From Catenaria anguillulae PL171 (taxonomy: Eukaryota; Blastocladiomycota; Blastocladiomycetes; Blastocladiales; Catenariaceae), in contig MCFL01000005.1 in NCBI GenBank assembly GCA_002102555.1, forward strand, positions 558,001-622,000: a stretch of 64,000 nucleotides of DNA. The letters run 5' to 3'. The position numbers and the translations under genes were made by a program. The notes below the pieces were generated by a model. The model was not told where the DNA came from, did not search any database, and worked only from the letters and a program-made list of their open reading frames with translations. How positions within the stretch are numbered: the stretch's first letter is position 1; the number at the start of each line of letters is the position of its first letter. Shown here piece by piece: positions 10,304-21,129 of this stretch.

Positions 10304-11784
10304 GTGAACCTCATGGCCTGCCACGTTGTGCCCGCGTCGTCGAGAGCAAAAAAAAAACGGCCCGACCAACGCAACTTGAATGCCTTGTCGCCGCCTCGCG
10401 TGTGTCCGTCTCCATCAGTCTTGGGCGTCGCCACCGCCCATGACTTGCTCGCCGAAACACCCATGTTTGGCGCCGCGTTTGCCAGTTGGCCACAGGTCGA
10501 CATTAAAGCCATGGCTGTCGCGCGCCGTCCTGAGTCCGCCCGTGCCTTGAGGCGGGGAGATGGTGACCTAGTTGCACAAACAGTGTCGACGGATCCGGCC
10601 AAGCGCAAGAAGTCGGATTGTTTTGGCAAGGTGATCAGGTCTACTTACCGGTTGAGACATACGTGCCACACACGTGCCACGGCGACCCGATTAGCGGCCA
10701 TTTCGGTATATATCTGCGAGTAGCTCCACCGACTCTGGCGCAACGACTGGTGGCCGGGCATGGCCCAAGTGTTTCACCGAATTGCCTCCAAGCAAAGGCC
10801 GAATTTACACGACCATTGCAAACCCTGCGTCAACAAGCACCAGCAGACGGACGCTTGTTTATACATGCATCAACGTACATTTGTACATTTTATTTTGCCC
10901 ATCATGCCGCCTCTTTGCTGTGTTCGATCTTGCCACCAGTCACACTGGCATTTTCTTCCTCCCTCCATTCATCCCTCCCGCCCTCACTCAATTCACGGTA
11001 CCCCATCCACTAGCTCGCGCCGCTGCACAACAGCGCCTTCGACCCATTGACTCCATCAAGCTGCTCAGCATGGTTTGTCTGGTTGTAGAGGCCATTGTGA
11101 CAACAGATGTCGAGCGCGTTGCTGGCATCTTGCCCATCAACCATCCGCTCCACAAAATCGATCATGCCACCCTGGCGCCCGAACCCGACGCCATTGCGTT
11201 CCCAAGCCTACGCCATCACGTGGCAAGGCATACGCAAAGGCAATTGGGCCTGTCATCAAGCGGCGCAACGATGGCGCGGGCGAGTTCGTTGTTGATGATG
11301 TTGTGTTGGCCGCCAAAGCAACAGCAGTGAGGCCAATGGCAAGGGCGATACGGATGCACAAGGAGCAGCAGCAGCAGAAGCGCAAGGAGTGGGTGTAGCG
11401 GCGGTCGTCGCATTGGAAAAGCGTGCAGTGCCGGGCTATGTTGCCAGGGCTTGGAAAGGCCAAGGAGGAACCATGGCATGGAACGGTACATTGGCATGGA
11501 CATGCTCGAGCTGGAAGCCGGGAGGCCGATCGAGAGCACTTTGTTGCGGGGGGCGCATGGAACCACTGTTGGAGTGGGAGTGTCGGCAAACGCAGCGAAC
11601 GCAGCATGGGCAAGGTCACCGTGACATCGACGGCGGAGATGCCAGGGCGGACGAGCAGGCAATGGTAGTAGAGGAGTTGGAGAAGACGGTGGCTGGCGCG
11701 AAGCGAGCACATGGGCTCGTGGTGCCGGAGCAGGGGCCACGCACGACAAACGACGACAAGGACGGTGACGAGCGCGCGCCATGA
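10304..11784 (+). CDS. Unrecognised protein with several frame breaks
   Basis: I do not recognise this gene. Coding character (C/G at third positions) follows VATAHDLLAETPMFGAAF to AKRKKSDCFGK (10430-10630), then PIDSIKLLSMVCLVVEAIV and ERVAGILPINHPLHKID (11040-11200), then AIGPVIKRRNDGAGEFVVDD (11230-11310), an Ala/Gly-rich piece, ERYIGMDMLELEAGRPIEST (11483-11550) and a C-terminus ADEQAMVVEELEKTVAGAKR ending at 11784. Reaching all of these needs at least four frame changes or introns. A donor-like GTGATCAGG follows FGK at 10630. Start and exon structure are unknown. The opposite strand also has long open frames, but with poorer composition. Confidence 0.3.
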
Positions 11785-12371
11785 AGCGCGACGAGTCAAG
11801 GCAAAAGGAACCGGATCTTGTCGCGTCATATCGTGTGGCAGCGGAACGTATCATTTCATTCGTTATAGTTCTGTATTCCCCTTCAGTGCCTATTTCGTTC
11901 ATCATCATTACAGAATCCGATTCATCTCACGGCAACACTGCTTGACCGGCATAGCGAGCGTCAGTGATCAAGCAAAGCAAAGCGAAGCCAGCCGCAGCCG
12001 GCCAAGCTCATCAAGCCGACGCCCGACGTACTGACCTGTGTCTTTCCTCAATCTGGCCCACCCTCCCTGGCCTGGTGTGCCCCAGTTCCATCCTCATCCA
12101 GGTCCCCCTGATCGAGTCTGCTCTCGCTTTCCTGAATGCAAGCCTCGCTTGGGCTGATCAACACGACAGATCGGTGGCAATGCACCAATGTCGATCAGCC
12201 AGTGGGGCGATTTCCTTTCCGTGCGTGGGCCACTGAGAGATAATGAATCCAGACAAGACACGATTTTGCGTCGACCTACGCTCGACACGGACTTTGCAAC
12301 CCATCGCACTGTACTCTGCGTACCACAAGCTTTCGCCCCGACCCACTTCCTCACCCGCTCGCCGTGCCATC
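11785..12371. other. Intergenic, promoter region of the 4E-T-like gene
   Basis: 587 bases. AT-rich around 11840-11930. An in-frame ATG at 12243 opens into the downstream gene, but the Ser/Arg-rich start at 12372 fits better. No other structure seen. Confidence 0.3.
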
Positions 12372-15187
12372 ATGGGATCTCGGCCACCATCACGTTCAGG
12401 GTCGAGGTCAAGGTCACGCTCTCGCTCACCAGCCCGCAGCACCACCGCCGTCAGCACAAGCCCAAGCCCCTCGAAAAAGCAAAGCAAGTCGGCGTCATCA
12501 TCACCATCTGCCGCTGTCCCCGCCAACAATCCTGACCATGACGCCGTCATCCGCTACTCGAGAGAACAACTCTTTGCCTGCCAGGCCGCGGGCTTTCTCG
12601 ACAAGGCGGCCATGCTGCACGACGCCTTCCAAACCCGGTCCAAGGCCGACCTCCTTGCCGCATCCAATGCCTCTGGCGGCGGCAGTGCCGGTGGCCGCGG
12701 TGACCCGCTTGCCCGCAAGGGCCGTGCCAACAGCAACGCCACACGGCCCGACTCGCTCGACGTGACCCGTGGCGGCGGTGGTGCTGGTGGCGACCGGCGT
12801 AGGTTTCATAACCGGTCCCCATCGCCCGGAGGCACGCGCCATCATCGTACCGAGCGTGGAGATCGTGGCGGAGGGACACATCAGCGGGATCGCGTCAACA
12901 GCACAGGTAACAATGCCGGTGCTGAGCTCTCCGTGCTTGAAAAGCTGGCCAACTTGCGCCAATTCGTACCCACGGACCGTGACAGGGACCGTGATCGCGG
13001 CGACCGGTCGGGCACGTACGAAAGGCGTGATCGAAACGCAGCCAGTGCTGCAGGAAATGACGAGCGCGGAGCGGGCGACCGCAGGCGGGACTTTGGGCGC
13101 GAGTTTGCGGCATTGGGTGAACGGCGCCGCAACCCGGATCAGTATCGTACGTCGTCACTATTTATTTATTGCGTTATCCGCGATGGCACCAGGTCTGACC
13201 TGATTCTCGGCTGTTACATCTTTTTTGTTTAGCAAACCCAACTCTCGACCGGTACTTTGACTGGGAAGCCGAACAAGACAAAAAGAACGATGAGACATTT
13301 GGCGACGAGGCCGGAACGGAAGACTTTGATTTCCTTGCCAATGACTTTGACCCGATTGCCTCGTACAAGGCCGAAATGCGTGCCCGCGACGGCCGCCGTC
13401 ACATTGAGTCGGCGCCCGAGGAAGTTAAGGCCGATCCCATTGCCGCCTTCCGTCAAATGATGAAGCAAGCGTCGAATGATGACTTGGAGGGGGATGCGTT
13501 GGAGCCCGAGGGCCAGGAAACGTCGGATATAGCCGATTTCGCGGCGACCCCCGCCGAGGCAAAACCCATGGGTCGCTTTGGTCGGTTCTTTGCGGCCATG
13601 GAAGAGTCGCCAGCGGCAGCGCCTGCCAAGGAAGAGCCCACGCCAGTGCCTCAAGAGCAGTCGTCGACCCCAAATACGTCGCCGCAAGGTGAATCGGAAA
13701 CCAAGGGATCGTTTGCATTCATCATGCAGCGCTTGTCGGGTGTCAATGTCGGTGGTGGCGAGGCTAGTGGGAGTAGGCAAGCAGAGCCAGTTGCAGAATC
13801 GTCTGCTCCTTTGCATACTCAACCTCCTGAACCCGTTCCTGATCGCCTGCCATCGGCGTCGCCCAAGGCTCAACTTCAGCAACAGCAACCGCAACAGCAG
13901 CTACCATCGCCGACGGGCTCTATTCCGCCTCCATCACGCGAAGGATCTGTCCCACCTCCGCCTAATGGTCAACCCATCTCGCCATCCAACAGCATTCCTA
14001 TTCATGGGCCGCACATGCCGCCTGGACCCATGCCCGGCCCGCCTCCAGGCATGCACCCGGACCACTACGCCCAGCATCAGGCCATCATGCGGCAGCAGTT
14101 TCTCATGCAGCAAGCCGCCGCCGCCGCGCAGCGCGCCGGGCAGCCTCAGCAACAACAACAACAGCAACAACCTGCTCGCCCTCCCGGCAACATGGACCCG
14201 CGTGAGCAACACATCCTTGATGTTCAACGCCGCCAACAACAGCTCATGCTCCAGCATCACCACCAACAGCTTGGCGGCGTCCCGCCAGGTGTTGCGCCGT
14301 ACCCGGGCTATCCCAACCAGCCGCCACCGCCCCCAACCGAGCAAGACCTCCTCGAAGCCGCGGCTCGTGAGCGTGCCATGAAAAAGAAGGCCCAGCAGCT
14401 TGTTGCACAAGGTGCGCCGACCTCAGTGACGCGTCGGATGGTTGCCGCGCAAAACCTGCCTCGTCCGCCACCGCACATGGCAGGCCCGCCTGGAGCCGGT
14501 GGACCGTACTCGCCGGGAGGTGGTGCGGGCTACCATCCACAAAATGCTGCCGCGGCCGCAGCGGCCCGTGAAGCCGCGCACGCGGCCATCATGGAACAGC
14601 TCGGACGCACGCGCCCGCCGCACCAGGGGAACCCGCCCCCGCCACACGCGGGCCCGTCGCCGCCGCATCCGTCACACTTGCAAGGTCCCCCGCCCCACAT
14701 GATGTATGGCCCGCCCCCGCCGCACATGATGGGCCCGCCCCCGCCGGGTGGGGCAGGCATGCGGCCACGCGCTCCCTTGCCTCCGAACGCGGCCGACGCG
14801 CAATCTGCCCTGTACAACTTTTTGCAACAGCAGCATCACCATCAACATGCGGGTGGCGCGGCCCCCAATGCATCAGGCACTGGTGCGCCCGGCGGCTCGC
14901 CAGCCAGCGGGACGCCCCCGCCGCAGAGGCCCATGATGCCTGGAATGCCTGGGATGCAGCAGCGTCCGCATGGGATGCCGCCGGGGATGCCACCCCCGCC
15001 GCCGTTTATGATGGGCGGGCCACCGCCGCCGGGTATGCCCCCGCACATGATGTATGGTCCGCCGCCGCCGGGCATGCCGCCGCATATGATGTATGGTCCG
15101 CCTCAGGGCCCGCCGCAGGGTCCGCCAGGGATGTTGCCCCCGCATTTTCAGGCGGCGGCCGGCGGTGCGGGTCACAGGAGGGAGTAA
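12372..15187 (+). CDS. Large Ser/Arg- and Pro-rich protein resembling eIF4E transporter (4E-T)
   Basis: Exons are 12372..13146 and 13233..15187 (909 aa). The 86-nt intron (GTACGT..TAG) rebuilds NPTLDRYFDWEAEQD. The N-terminus is an SR-type repeat. YSREQLF at residues 62-68 fits the eIF4E-binding consensus Y-x4-L-hydrophobic. Then come Arg/Asp/Gly-rich low complexity, MGRFGRFF, Gln runs, APTSVTRRMVAAQN (similar to a conserved 4E-T segment) and a long Pro/Gly/Met-His tail. In animals 4E-T shuttles eIF4E and recruits decay factors to P-bodies. Homology rests on short motifs, so another scaffold of mRNA metabolism is possible. No frame break over 2.7 kb coding. Confidence 0.6.
14690..15120 (+). 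repeat. Coding Pro/Gly/Met/His-rich repeats in the 4E-T-like tail
   Basis: Imperfect tandem units of the type GPPPPHMM and PPPPGMPPHMMYGP. Two nearly identical 36-base units lie at about 15028-15100. Such disordered tails are common in P-body proteins. Confidence 0.7.
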
Positions 15188-15559
15188 GTGGGATCGAGGA
15201 GTGTGTCAGGGTTTGGGTACGTAGGTAGTGGGATTGCGCGCAGTGCGCCGGAGCCTGTGCTTGTTCAGTTTCTGGCGTGTGCGCGTTGGTTTGTGTTTGG
15301 TTGAAGAATCCGATGTCATTGTTGAGTTGTTTTTGTTTCTTGTTTCTTGTTTCTCGTATTTGTCTTTGTTGTTTCATTCAATCTTGTTGGGTTCTGCCTG
15401 TTTTCTCACCATCATGTCATGATTATCTCATTTTGTGTTTCTTTTCTCTGCTTTGTGTCGCTTGCGCTTGGATTTGGCGGATACACCGGAACCTGATGAT
15501 CTCAGCTTTCCTTTTTCCTGGTTTCTTGACATCTGTCGTCGACTCGTTGTCTAATGGGT
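15188..15559. other. Intergenic, T/G-rich 3' region
   Basis: About 370 bases. The 15260-15460 part is strongly T-rich (TTTTTGTTTCTTG type) and is probably the 3' UTR or terminator region of the 4E-T-like gene. No gene seen. Confidence 0.35.
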
Positions 15560-16061
15560 ACGTGGCGCCACCACTATGTCTCTGCACGCGTCCGATCCGA
15601 TCCATGCTGTTGCCGACAAATGCGTGGCTACCAGCTCCAACGGGGTGGGCACTGCCGTGCTCCGGCGTGTCTTGTGCAGGCCCATCCGATCGCACGTGCC
15701 GCAGGAAAGCGGTGTGGCCGGCGTCCAGGACTTGACGATGTTGCACGTCGAGCTTGAAGGCGAGGCGGTCGGAGGCGACTTGGGAAGCCCACCAAACGCC
15801 GTGCTTGTGCAGCGGACGATGGTTGGATGTCGGTGCGAGAGTGGCAATCCTCGCCCAGGAACAAGGGCGAGCGGTGGAGCGGCCGCGACAGGGAGCATGG
15901 CAAATGGGCTATTGACCTCGGCGACTGATCTTGGCGGCATGCATGAGCGGCAGAATATTGGCGAACCAGCTCTCCACTTGTAAATTCATGCCGATGTACT
16001 CCGGTTGCCGCTCGGTAGCGCCAGCAACTTGAGCCTGGCCGTTAGTGACCTGATGTGCCAT
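15560..16061 (-). CDS. Unrecognised small protein with frame breaks
   Basis: Starts at ATG 16061 with MAHQVTNGQAQVAGATERQP and continues YIGMNLQVESWFANILPLMH to about 15915. After a break it reads RSPLFLGEDCHSRTDIQPSS (about 15790-15850), and after another DRLAFKLDVQHRQVLDAGH and AFVGNSMDRIGRVQRHSGG to about 15560. Third positions are C/G-rich in each piece. I cannot name a family. The plus strand has an open frame over 15576-15983 which I judge to be a shadow. The end is not defined. Confidence 0.35.
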
Positions 16062-16285
16062 ACTCTGGACCCAAACAGTGAACGCAATCGCGAGACATAA
16101 TGCAGGGCGAGCCTGAGCTTACACAAGTCTACAACCAATTTGAAAGTATTTCTCAGACTTATTGGTACAACATAGTATATACTCGGGCAAAACGGTGTAA
16201 AAACCACAATATGAACATGCAATCCGAACAGATCCATCACGGAGAAATCAAGTTGACAACGCCTGAGAGAGGCTGCCCCCAGTCC

Positions 16286-17121
16286 TCACGAGTCCCGACC
16301 CTTGCCACGCCCACACAGCTGAAACGCCATGCGCAATCGCATACCGTGGACATGAGCCTCACTGAACACATCCAACGGCATATCCCCAACCCTTCCCCCC
16401 ATTTCCATCACCCAGACTGCGGCAGCAGCCACAAACACACCACTGCTGCACTGCAATTCCTGCCGAGGACAATCTGGCACCATTTCAGTGGTGAGCAATC
16501 CCTGAGGCGAGTCCCCGTAAAGGCGCGGCTTGCTTTTGCGCTCTTGGTAGACCCAAAGAACCAGATGACCGGCCAATTTGGTGCTTGTTTGACTATGGTC
16601 GGCCTTTGACTTGTACACCTTGATGACAATGGCATTGTCGTCTGTAACTTGAATCGATGCCAGAACCCAATGGCAAGCCAGCGCCACGGACAGCAACGAC
16701 TTCTTCCACATCGCTGTCATAGTTGCTGGATGGCGTCGATGTCATTGAATTCATGGAAGTCTGACACCTTGGCCGGCACAAGGACACATGTGATGGCCTC
16801 TGGGCACATAGCCCTCTTGATCACATGCTTGACGGCGTCATAGCCTTGACTCGTAAACTTGGAGTAAAACGAGACAGGCATGACCATGACCTTGCCTTGC
16901 TGGTCTTGGGGAAGACGCCCATGGACAAGGGCAAGGTATGCGCCCAGGAGGTCGTCGTCAACCAAGTCCAACACATGGACCAAGGTCTTCCATGGCTGAA
17001 GCATGACCTTGTGCTTGTGGTCCAAGTACTCAATTTCGTTGAGCAATTGGTCGCTGATAGACAGCAGTCGGTTTCTGTTCCTTCGAACGCCTTGGAGGGA
17101 AACAGCTCGGTACTTATACAT
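16286..17121 (-). CDS. Ulp1-type (C48) cysteine protease
   Basis: SUMO/deSUMOylase-like protease fold. The first half has LNEIEYLDHKHKVMLQPWKT, DDDLLGAYLALVHGRLPQ and SFYSKFTSQGYDAVKHVIKR, matching the substrate-groove part of Ulp1 domains. The second half has the catalytic His in ACHWVLASIQV and the Gln..Cys region PRQELQCSSGVFVAAAA. One base is missing near 16719, where a literal stop after DAIQQL overlaps an ATG that opens the second half. The start is tentative (MYKYRAVSLQG at 17121) and an upstream exon is possible. Stand-alone Ulp1 domains often occur as host deSUMOylases or inside DNA transposons. A pogo-like transposase lies only 1 kb away, but no terminal repeats were seen. Confidence 0.7.
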
Positions 17122-18029
17122 TTGGTTTCGGACGGCGGGGCTGTCCGCGGGTTGCTCTCACCAGAGGCTGCTCTCAGACCCTGAGCCCTCTGAGCTCATG
17201 CTGTGGTAGCAAGAAGCTGTGAGTGCACGTTGCTGTGAGGTGGTTGATGGTGAGACGCGTTTGAAGGGACATGTCGATTGTTGATCTTGTGTTGTCTCAG
17301 GTCCCATCCCTTTCACTTTCTGCTTCTTCGTCATCTCCTTATCCTCGACGCTATCCTTGTACTCTCGCTGTTTGATCCCCTACTAGCTTCCCGCTCATTT
17401 CCCTTTCCAACCTTGTTGTGATTTGCCTACCCTGCTGCTCCTTCTTGACCTGTGAATCGAGTCTTATAACAACGGCACCACCCCCCCCCCTCACCCATGA
17501 TTGCTGAATTGTCGCTCCTTAGCTGCTCGTTTTCTCCCGATCCTCACAAACCTCGCTGCTTTTCACAACTTCAACTCATTTGCATTCGTTTGCATCAACA
17601 ATATTGCCCTTGAGCCGACGCTCTTCCAATTCCCCTGCAATCGTGCCTACGCTCGCCCCCAACCCAGCCGTTGTGCTATCCTCTTTGATCCCGACTACAA
17701 TGCCGCCCCCTGAGCACGTGCCGGACCGTCGATTGAGTCTGCGATTGCGACATGCGGGAGGTTCCTGGCCCTCCGATCCGATGCGATTTCCTTCCGTCCT
17801 TAAATGAGATTGGTGGGAATGGCGCGAACGCGCTGCTTGAGCGTGTACGGCCGTTGTTGAGAGAGGCAATGATCTCGACAATATATAAAGCGCAAACAGT
17901 CCCCTGTAATTGCTGTCCGATTGTGAATCATGTGACCAAATCACAATGACTGTGTATCGCTCCTCCTGGTGCAGCCCATCCTCGCTCTCCACAACGCCCT
18001 CGTCATGCAACTATTCGCTCGCCGCTGAG
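17122..18029. other. Long non-coding stretch, pyrimidine-rich
   Basis: About 900 bases. The part 17290-17560 is C/T-rich on the plus strand, with a C10 run at 17481-17490. Short open frames on both strands lack composition bias. It probably holds promoters on both sides. Confidence 0.3.
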
Positions 18030-19421
18030 CAACAATGCCTTCACCCGCGTCACGCACGATCCGACGGGTGCGACCGTGAATTCGCTCCTCAACCTTGGCC
18101 AGTCCCAGTTCCAACATCTTGCGCGAATGCTCGTCAGCGGACAAATTGACCTTGGAGACGAAGACGTGCCATACCTGTACGGCCCTACTACAAGCCAACC
18201 CGCCACTTATCAAGACATTGGTCCCGACAATTCATTTGGCACCGCCCCCTAAGCTGTTCCTATGCCACTGCCACCGCCTCCCCTTCTGCTCGGCTACACC
18301 CAACCACAACCAGCGCTGCTTCCACCTCAAACTCGACCCCCGCCAACCACAACAGCTGGCCGTCCAGGCTGGCGACACGCACCAATCAATCAGCTGCTGC
18401 CATCGCTCGCCCGCCCAACACAACCCAAACAGCGCACAACCAGGAGCAATTCGAACCACTTCCTGAGAATGTGCCCGCTAACTCGGACGCGAACCCGCTC
18501 ATCACCGCGACTTCATTGCTGGTTTCGTCGCGCCTGAAGCATCCGTCATGGCTCGCCCAGACGTGGCCACCCAAAACATGAAATTGTACGCATTCTTTGC
18601 CCCGTATCGCTCCCATCAAGCTGCTACTGACCTATCAATCTACGTCCCCGTCATCAGAAAGAAGATCCGTCGCTCGTTTACCTTGCGCGAGCAGTACCAC
18701 AGCGCCCTGATCGCCCGCTTGGTTGACAGCACAACAATTGTTGCAAGGCAACTCAATATTCCCCGTGGCACACTTGATGGGTGGGTGCGCAAGATGTCCA
18801 AACTCGAACGGTTTATCAAGGGCGGCTTCGGTTCCTATTGCCGTTTACCGGGCGATGGGCGGAATGTTGCCAATCCTGCGCTTGATGCACATCTTCTTGC
18901 GTTTGTGACCGCGAATCGCCGCCAAGGAACCACGACCAATGTTGCTGATTTGATCTTTCATGGCCAGGAGTTTTTGGATGCAGCCGGCAACTCCAAGCAC
19001 AAGTGCTCACATGGTTTCATCCGAGGGTTCGTATTTGTTCTCTTTCTATGGCGAAACTCCAACTCCTTTTGACCTCACCTTCCCACATCTTAGCTTTCTG
19101 GCTCGCAACAACTTGGCGTACCGCGGCCGCACACAGGCTACGGCCAAAGTTGCCGAGGACATGGCCGCCATCCTGCGGAGTTTTTCACAAACAACCGACG
19201 CACGCTCGCAGGTTTGCAAGGCGAAAAGGCCCAGGCTGCCATCATCAACTTTGACGAGACGCCCATCTGGCTCGACTCGCCCCGTGCAAGGGTACATTGG
19301 TTTAGACGTCTTTAATGCAAAGTTTTTACATCAGCATTTACAAGTTGCACTCTTTCCGCACAGACGATTGTGCCCAAAGGTGTGCGTGAAGTGCGACAAG
19401 TTCACTTGGAGTATTTCCAGC
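18030..19421 (+). pseudogene. Pogo/CENP-B-like transposase, truncated after the first catalytic Asp
   Basis: Upstream coding-like pieces (HLARMLVSGQIDLGDEDVPY near 18120; EQFEPLPENVPANSDANPL near 18450) lead into a Psq HTH (RRSFTLREQYHSALIARLV to PRGTLDGWVRKMSKL, 18670-18800). A CENP-B HTH follows (NPALDAHLLAFVTANRR to GFIRGFLARNNLAYRGR, 18870-19130), with an intron 19027..19093 restoring GF-LARN. The DDE start INFDETPIWLDSPRAR (about 19245-19291) and an intron 19292..19363 give TIVPKGVREVRQVH. After that the DDE fold stops: no second Asp or third Asp/Glu region, and a different gene begins at 19423. Frame breaks are also present. I infer a dead or captured element. Confidence 0.55.
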
Positions 19422-19422
19422 T

Positions 19423-21012
19423 ATGCAACAGCCGTCAGCGATGCCATTGCTCCCACGCCAATCCACCAACCCTGATGACTCGCCCGCCCAAGACTTCACA
19501 CCCCTTTGCCTACGCCAGGCACCAGTCGCCCACCACAGCACCGTACCCGCCGCCCGCCGTCGTACTTTGTCAATCAACTGCGCAACGACGATCAAACTCG
19601 CATTGCCCATGGCGCACATGTGGCAGTTCCAATTCCGACGAGGAAGACGACAACGAGGACGACAACGAGGACGATGCAGCAAGCGGTGCCAGCGATGTCG
19701 AAGGTGACGAAGAACAAGACGAGGACGATTCCATGCTGGGAGATGTATCGGCACCCACCGCGGAAGACCTGGCTTGGAGCAAGCGCCAAATCGACAAGTA
19801 CCTCGCCAAGAGCGACATGGGCGAGGATACCAAGGCCGTCACGAAAACAGACCTCAACAACTTTGCCAAGGCAAGCCTGCACGCCAAGTTGATGCTCATG
19901 TACCTGTCCGTGTACACCATCAAGTCGCGCCAGCCGCTGAGCAAGGAGCAGGTGGCCGAAATCAAGAAACGTGTCAAGCACTTCATCGCCGGTCCCCACG
20001 TCCTCATGTATGACACGGGCAAACTCGCTGCTGTCTTGGTGACCGAGGTCATCAAGCATTTGTTTGCCGTCAACCTCAACACTCCGGGTATCGACAAGGA
20101 CGATCAAGTGTTCAAACGCACGGTTCAAACACAGTGCGAGTCGGTGATTGCGAACAAAAAGTCAAACTTCATCAAGCATGGCGGCTCAAGCGATCGCCCC
20201 TGCAAGACACCGCTCAGCTCGCATTTCGGGATTGGATGAAGGTGTCGAGCGAGGTGCAAGCATGCACTGAGCGAATCGCGATTATGGTGCGTTACATTGT
20301 GCCATTGGTTCAGAACTGCGTTTTCCGACTTTTCCTCACCAGCAGATTTGTTGCTTGTTCATTCCTAGCGATATGCACTTGACGCGACGCCCGTTGACAC
20401 GGCCAACGGGCTCCTGCCCGCAAACCATCCACTTTATGCCCAAAAGCGGTACCAGTCTGGCAACACACCCCTTTGGCAGCTCACAGACAAGGTTTTGTTG
20501 GCCATCCGGCAACCACCCACTGATCTTCGCGGGGATTTGACCGTGGAGGCATACGGCAAGAGAATGACCAAGCAGATTTGCGCCTGGGACAAGCTCCGCT
20601 ACAGCCTCGACGCAGAGTACCAGACCCTGAAGCGAAGCGCAAGTATGAGTATTTGGTGACCATTGCGCTTGGTCATGACCACGACAGTGACCATGCCCTG
20701 TCAAGTCTCGAGCAAGTGCGGACGGCCGTCGATTGGTACACCTTGTCGTTCCCATGGGATCATTCAAGCATTCAGGAGCCGCTTCCCACTCTGAAGGAGT
20801 TGGCCAATGTCTCGATTGATCTCATGGACCCGCCTCCATCTCCCCGTCCTGGCACTCTCTCTGTTGCGCGCACGCCAAACCCAAGGGCGCGTCCGGCAAG
20901 CACTGTTGACGATACGTCACCGCCTCTGCCCGCAGGTGCCAGCAAGAGGCAGCGGGTTCATGGTCAGGGGACAGGTGGAGGCAAGAAGAAGAGTAAGAAG
21001 AAGCAGTCGTGA
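19423..21012 (+). CDS. Unrecognised protein: acidic region, helical domain, Lys-rich tail
   Basis: The start MQQPSAMPLLPRQSTNPDDS at 19423 is chosen as the first Met after the transposase remnant. After breaks near 19500 and 19625 it reads YFVNQLRNDDQTRIAHGAHV, then a strongly Asp/Glu-rich patch (19635-19730), then a clean 500-base stretch with LAWSKRQIDKYLAKSDMGED, TDLNNFAKASLHAKLMLMYL, KQVAEIKK-like heptads and HVLMYDTGKLAAVLVTEVIK. A possible intron lies at about 20287-20370. The next block has PLYAQKRYQSGNTPLWQLTD and TVEAYGKRMTKQICAWDKL; a break near 20645 leads to KYEYLVTIALGHDHDSDHAL. The tail is GGGKKKSKKKQS. No family recognised. A nuclear role is suggested only by the acidic and basic tracts. 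Confidence 0.5.
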
Positions 21013-21129
21013 GGCCCGGTTGCATGTGTCTCCTTCCCTTGCTTTTATTGATCTGTTTTCCCGTTCACTTTAGTCTGTACAGTATATTGGCATATATTCT
21101 AGATTAATTCGAGATGTGAGCTAGTGTGC

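Noticed and set aside
10219-10629. 136-codon minus-strand frame with a poly-Phe stretch
   Set aside because: The poly-Phe comes from an A10/T10 run, and plus-strand codon bias over 10430-10630 is better.
14690-15120. Collagen-like or CRISPR-type direct repeats
   Set aside because: The repeats are in-frame Pro/Gly/Met coding units without spacers or Gly-x-y periodicity.
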